The notes under the pieces: model-generated | Database searches by the model: none | Told to the model about the DNA's origin: nothing | Seen by the model: only the letters and a program-made list of their open reading frames with translations | Made by a program: the position numbers and the translations under genes | Part shown: positions 30,353 to 31,180 of the stretch, in pieces | Layout of the letters: the number at the start of each line of letters is the position of its first letter | Numbering within the stretch: position 1 is the stretch's first letter | Origin: a virus | Reading direction: 5' to 3' (one strand) | DNA length: 31,180 nucleotides | Virus record (IMG/VR): IMGVR_UViG_3300042992_000679 | Location: 1-31,180 of that record

Positions 30353-31180
30353 AACTCAGTGTGTGATCTTATGGTCAGATCACAGTTGGACAGATCGTGA
30401 CAATGAGATCAGCAGAGCATTAAATGCGGGCTATCAAAAGAGCCTGGGACCCTATCTGATCAGCAGTGCATTGGCCGCACAGGGCTACAGCACTGAAGTG
30501 GTCAATATGAGCTACATGACCTGGGATCAGCTGTGGGCACGGGTAGAACCCCTATTGGACCAGGATACACTGTGGGTGGGTGTCAGTACCACATTTGCCG
30601 TTAGGGGCCTGTTCGGACTCATGACCCTGAAATCGGATTGGCGGCAGATCATGCAGTTCATGGCTCGTGTACGCACAGTGAGCCCCAAGTGCCAGTTTGC
30701 GGCCGGTGGTTACTTCTCGGGAGTATGGACTCGACTGGGCTGGTGGGTGTTTAAAAATCACAGTGACGAAAGCATCGTAGCCTGGACAGATCATCTAGCT
30801 GGACGGAATCCCCTTTGGACCCATACTAATCGCATCATAGAGGGCAATCATAACGTGCTGTTCAAAAGTCGTGTACACACATGGCGAGGTGTGACTCAGG
30901 GTGAAGCCCTACCTCTAGAGATCAGCAGAGGGTGCCGCTTCAAGTGTGCATTCTGTAGGTTCAGCTTGAATGGCCGTGCCAAGAACGATTATCTACGTGA
31001 CCCCCAGTGTATTAGGGCAGAGCTAGAAGCCAACTATGCTCAGTGGGGTACTACACGCTATACACTGGCAGATGACACATTTAACGAAAGCACAGAAAAA
31101 CTAGAAAGCATATGGCTGGCTGTGAAAGACCTCAAGTTCAGAGTCAAGTTCTCTGCATACATACGTGTGGACCTATTGGA
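30345..31180 (+). CDS. B12-binding-type radical SAM protein, 3'-partial
   Basis: The frame runs from ATG 30345 to the window edge, 278 residues visible. An N-terminal alpha/beta domain (Val-Ile-Leu-Trp-Ser-Asp-His..., Val-Gly-Val-Ser-Thr-Thr near 78-83, Ala-Ala-Gly-Gly near 119) has the layout of a cobalamin-binding-like domain, though the usual Asp-x-His-x-x-Gly motif is not seen. Residues 193-208 (Ile-Ser-Arg-Gly-Cys197-Arg-Phe-Lys-Cys201-Ala-Phe-Cys204) give the radical SAM cluster motif. Start overlaps the HAD gene by 8 bp, so the two are coupled. Substrate unknown. Confidence 0.82.
   Translation, partial: MPKTQCVILWSDHSWTDRDNEISRALNAGYQKSLGPYLISSALAAQGYSTEVVNMSYMTWDQLWARVEPLLDQDTLWVGVSTTFAVRGLFGLMTLKSDWRQIMQFMARVRTVSPKCQFAAGGYFSGVWTRLGWWVFKNHSDESIVAWTDHLAGRNPLWTHTNRIIEGNHNVLFKSRVHTWRGVTQGEALPLEISRGCRFKCAFCRFSLNGRAKNDYLRDPQCIRAELEANYAQWGTTRYTLADDTFNESTEKLESIWLAVKDLKFRVKFSAYIRVDLL

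Overview
The window looks like part of the genome of a large lytic T4-like tailed phage (myovirus type) of a Gram-negative bacterium. The evidence is a replication block with T4-type clamp-loader small subunit (gp62-like), primase (gp61-like) and DnaB-type helicase (gp41-like), virion genes preceded by TAAATA boxes resembling the T4 late promoter TATAAATA, a very large collagen-like fibre ending in an intramolecular chaperone, one tRNA with encoded CCA, and dense packing with 1-20 bp overlaps. No host housekeeping genes, ribosomal RNA, integrase or transposase are seen. The host is not identified; AAGGAG ribosome sites and perfect sigma70 promoters fit a proteobacterium.

Layout. (1) 1-7.8 kb, mostly rightward: partial conserved gene, gp62-like protein, zinc-finger protein, a 192-residue miniature DnaE-like protein, a structural protein, primase and helicase, a YqgE/AlgH homologue (leftward), a nucleotidyltransferase-fold protein and a 5'-deoxyribonucleotidase. 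(2) 7.8-12.7 kb, leftward: 1621-residue collagen-like fibre with C-terminal S74 chaperone. (3) 12.7-14.6 kb, rightward: a radical SAM enzyme, a possible cupin-like protein and a small protein. (4) 14.5-28.9 kb, leftward: about 45 mostly tiny genes of unknown function with an AAA+ ATPase, a GcrA-like zinc protein, a GIY-YIG-like nuclease, a glycosyltransferase-like protein, several one-helix membrane peptides, a tRNA(CAU) and at least one structured RNA. (5) 28.98-29.42 kb: a non-coding divergent region with an 11-nt-periodic GGTG array. (6) 29.4-31.2 kb, rightward: a small protein, a phosphomannomutase-like HAD protein and a second radical SAM protein cut by the window end.

Regulation is the most striking property. 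In 16-29 kb I find about two dozen sigma70-type promoters, most with exact TTGACA and TATAAT and a 17-bp spacer, each heading one to four small genes. They are compressed into the genes and terminators: six upstream genes have their TGA stop at the same position inside the -35 hexamer, one promoter lies wholly inside a coding sequence with the TAA stop inside the -10 box, and one terminator hairpin has the -35 hexamer as its loop. This looks like the immediate-early host-takeover region read by host RNA polymerase. Late-type genes instead carry TAAATA 4-9 nt before the ATG, which predicts leaderless or nearly leaderless late mRNAs.

The replication genes work together as the T4-type replisome. 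The nucleotidase may adjust nucleotide pools. The two radical SAM proteins, the GT-B protein and the PMM-like HAD protein suggest modification of sugars, peptides or DNA, but no substrate can be read from the sequence. All family assignments are from reading motifs by eye; no database search was possible.
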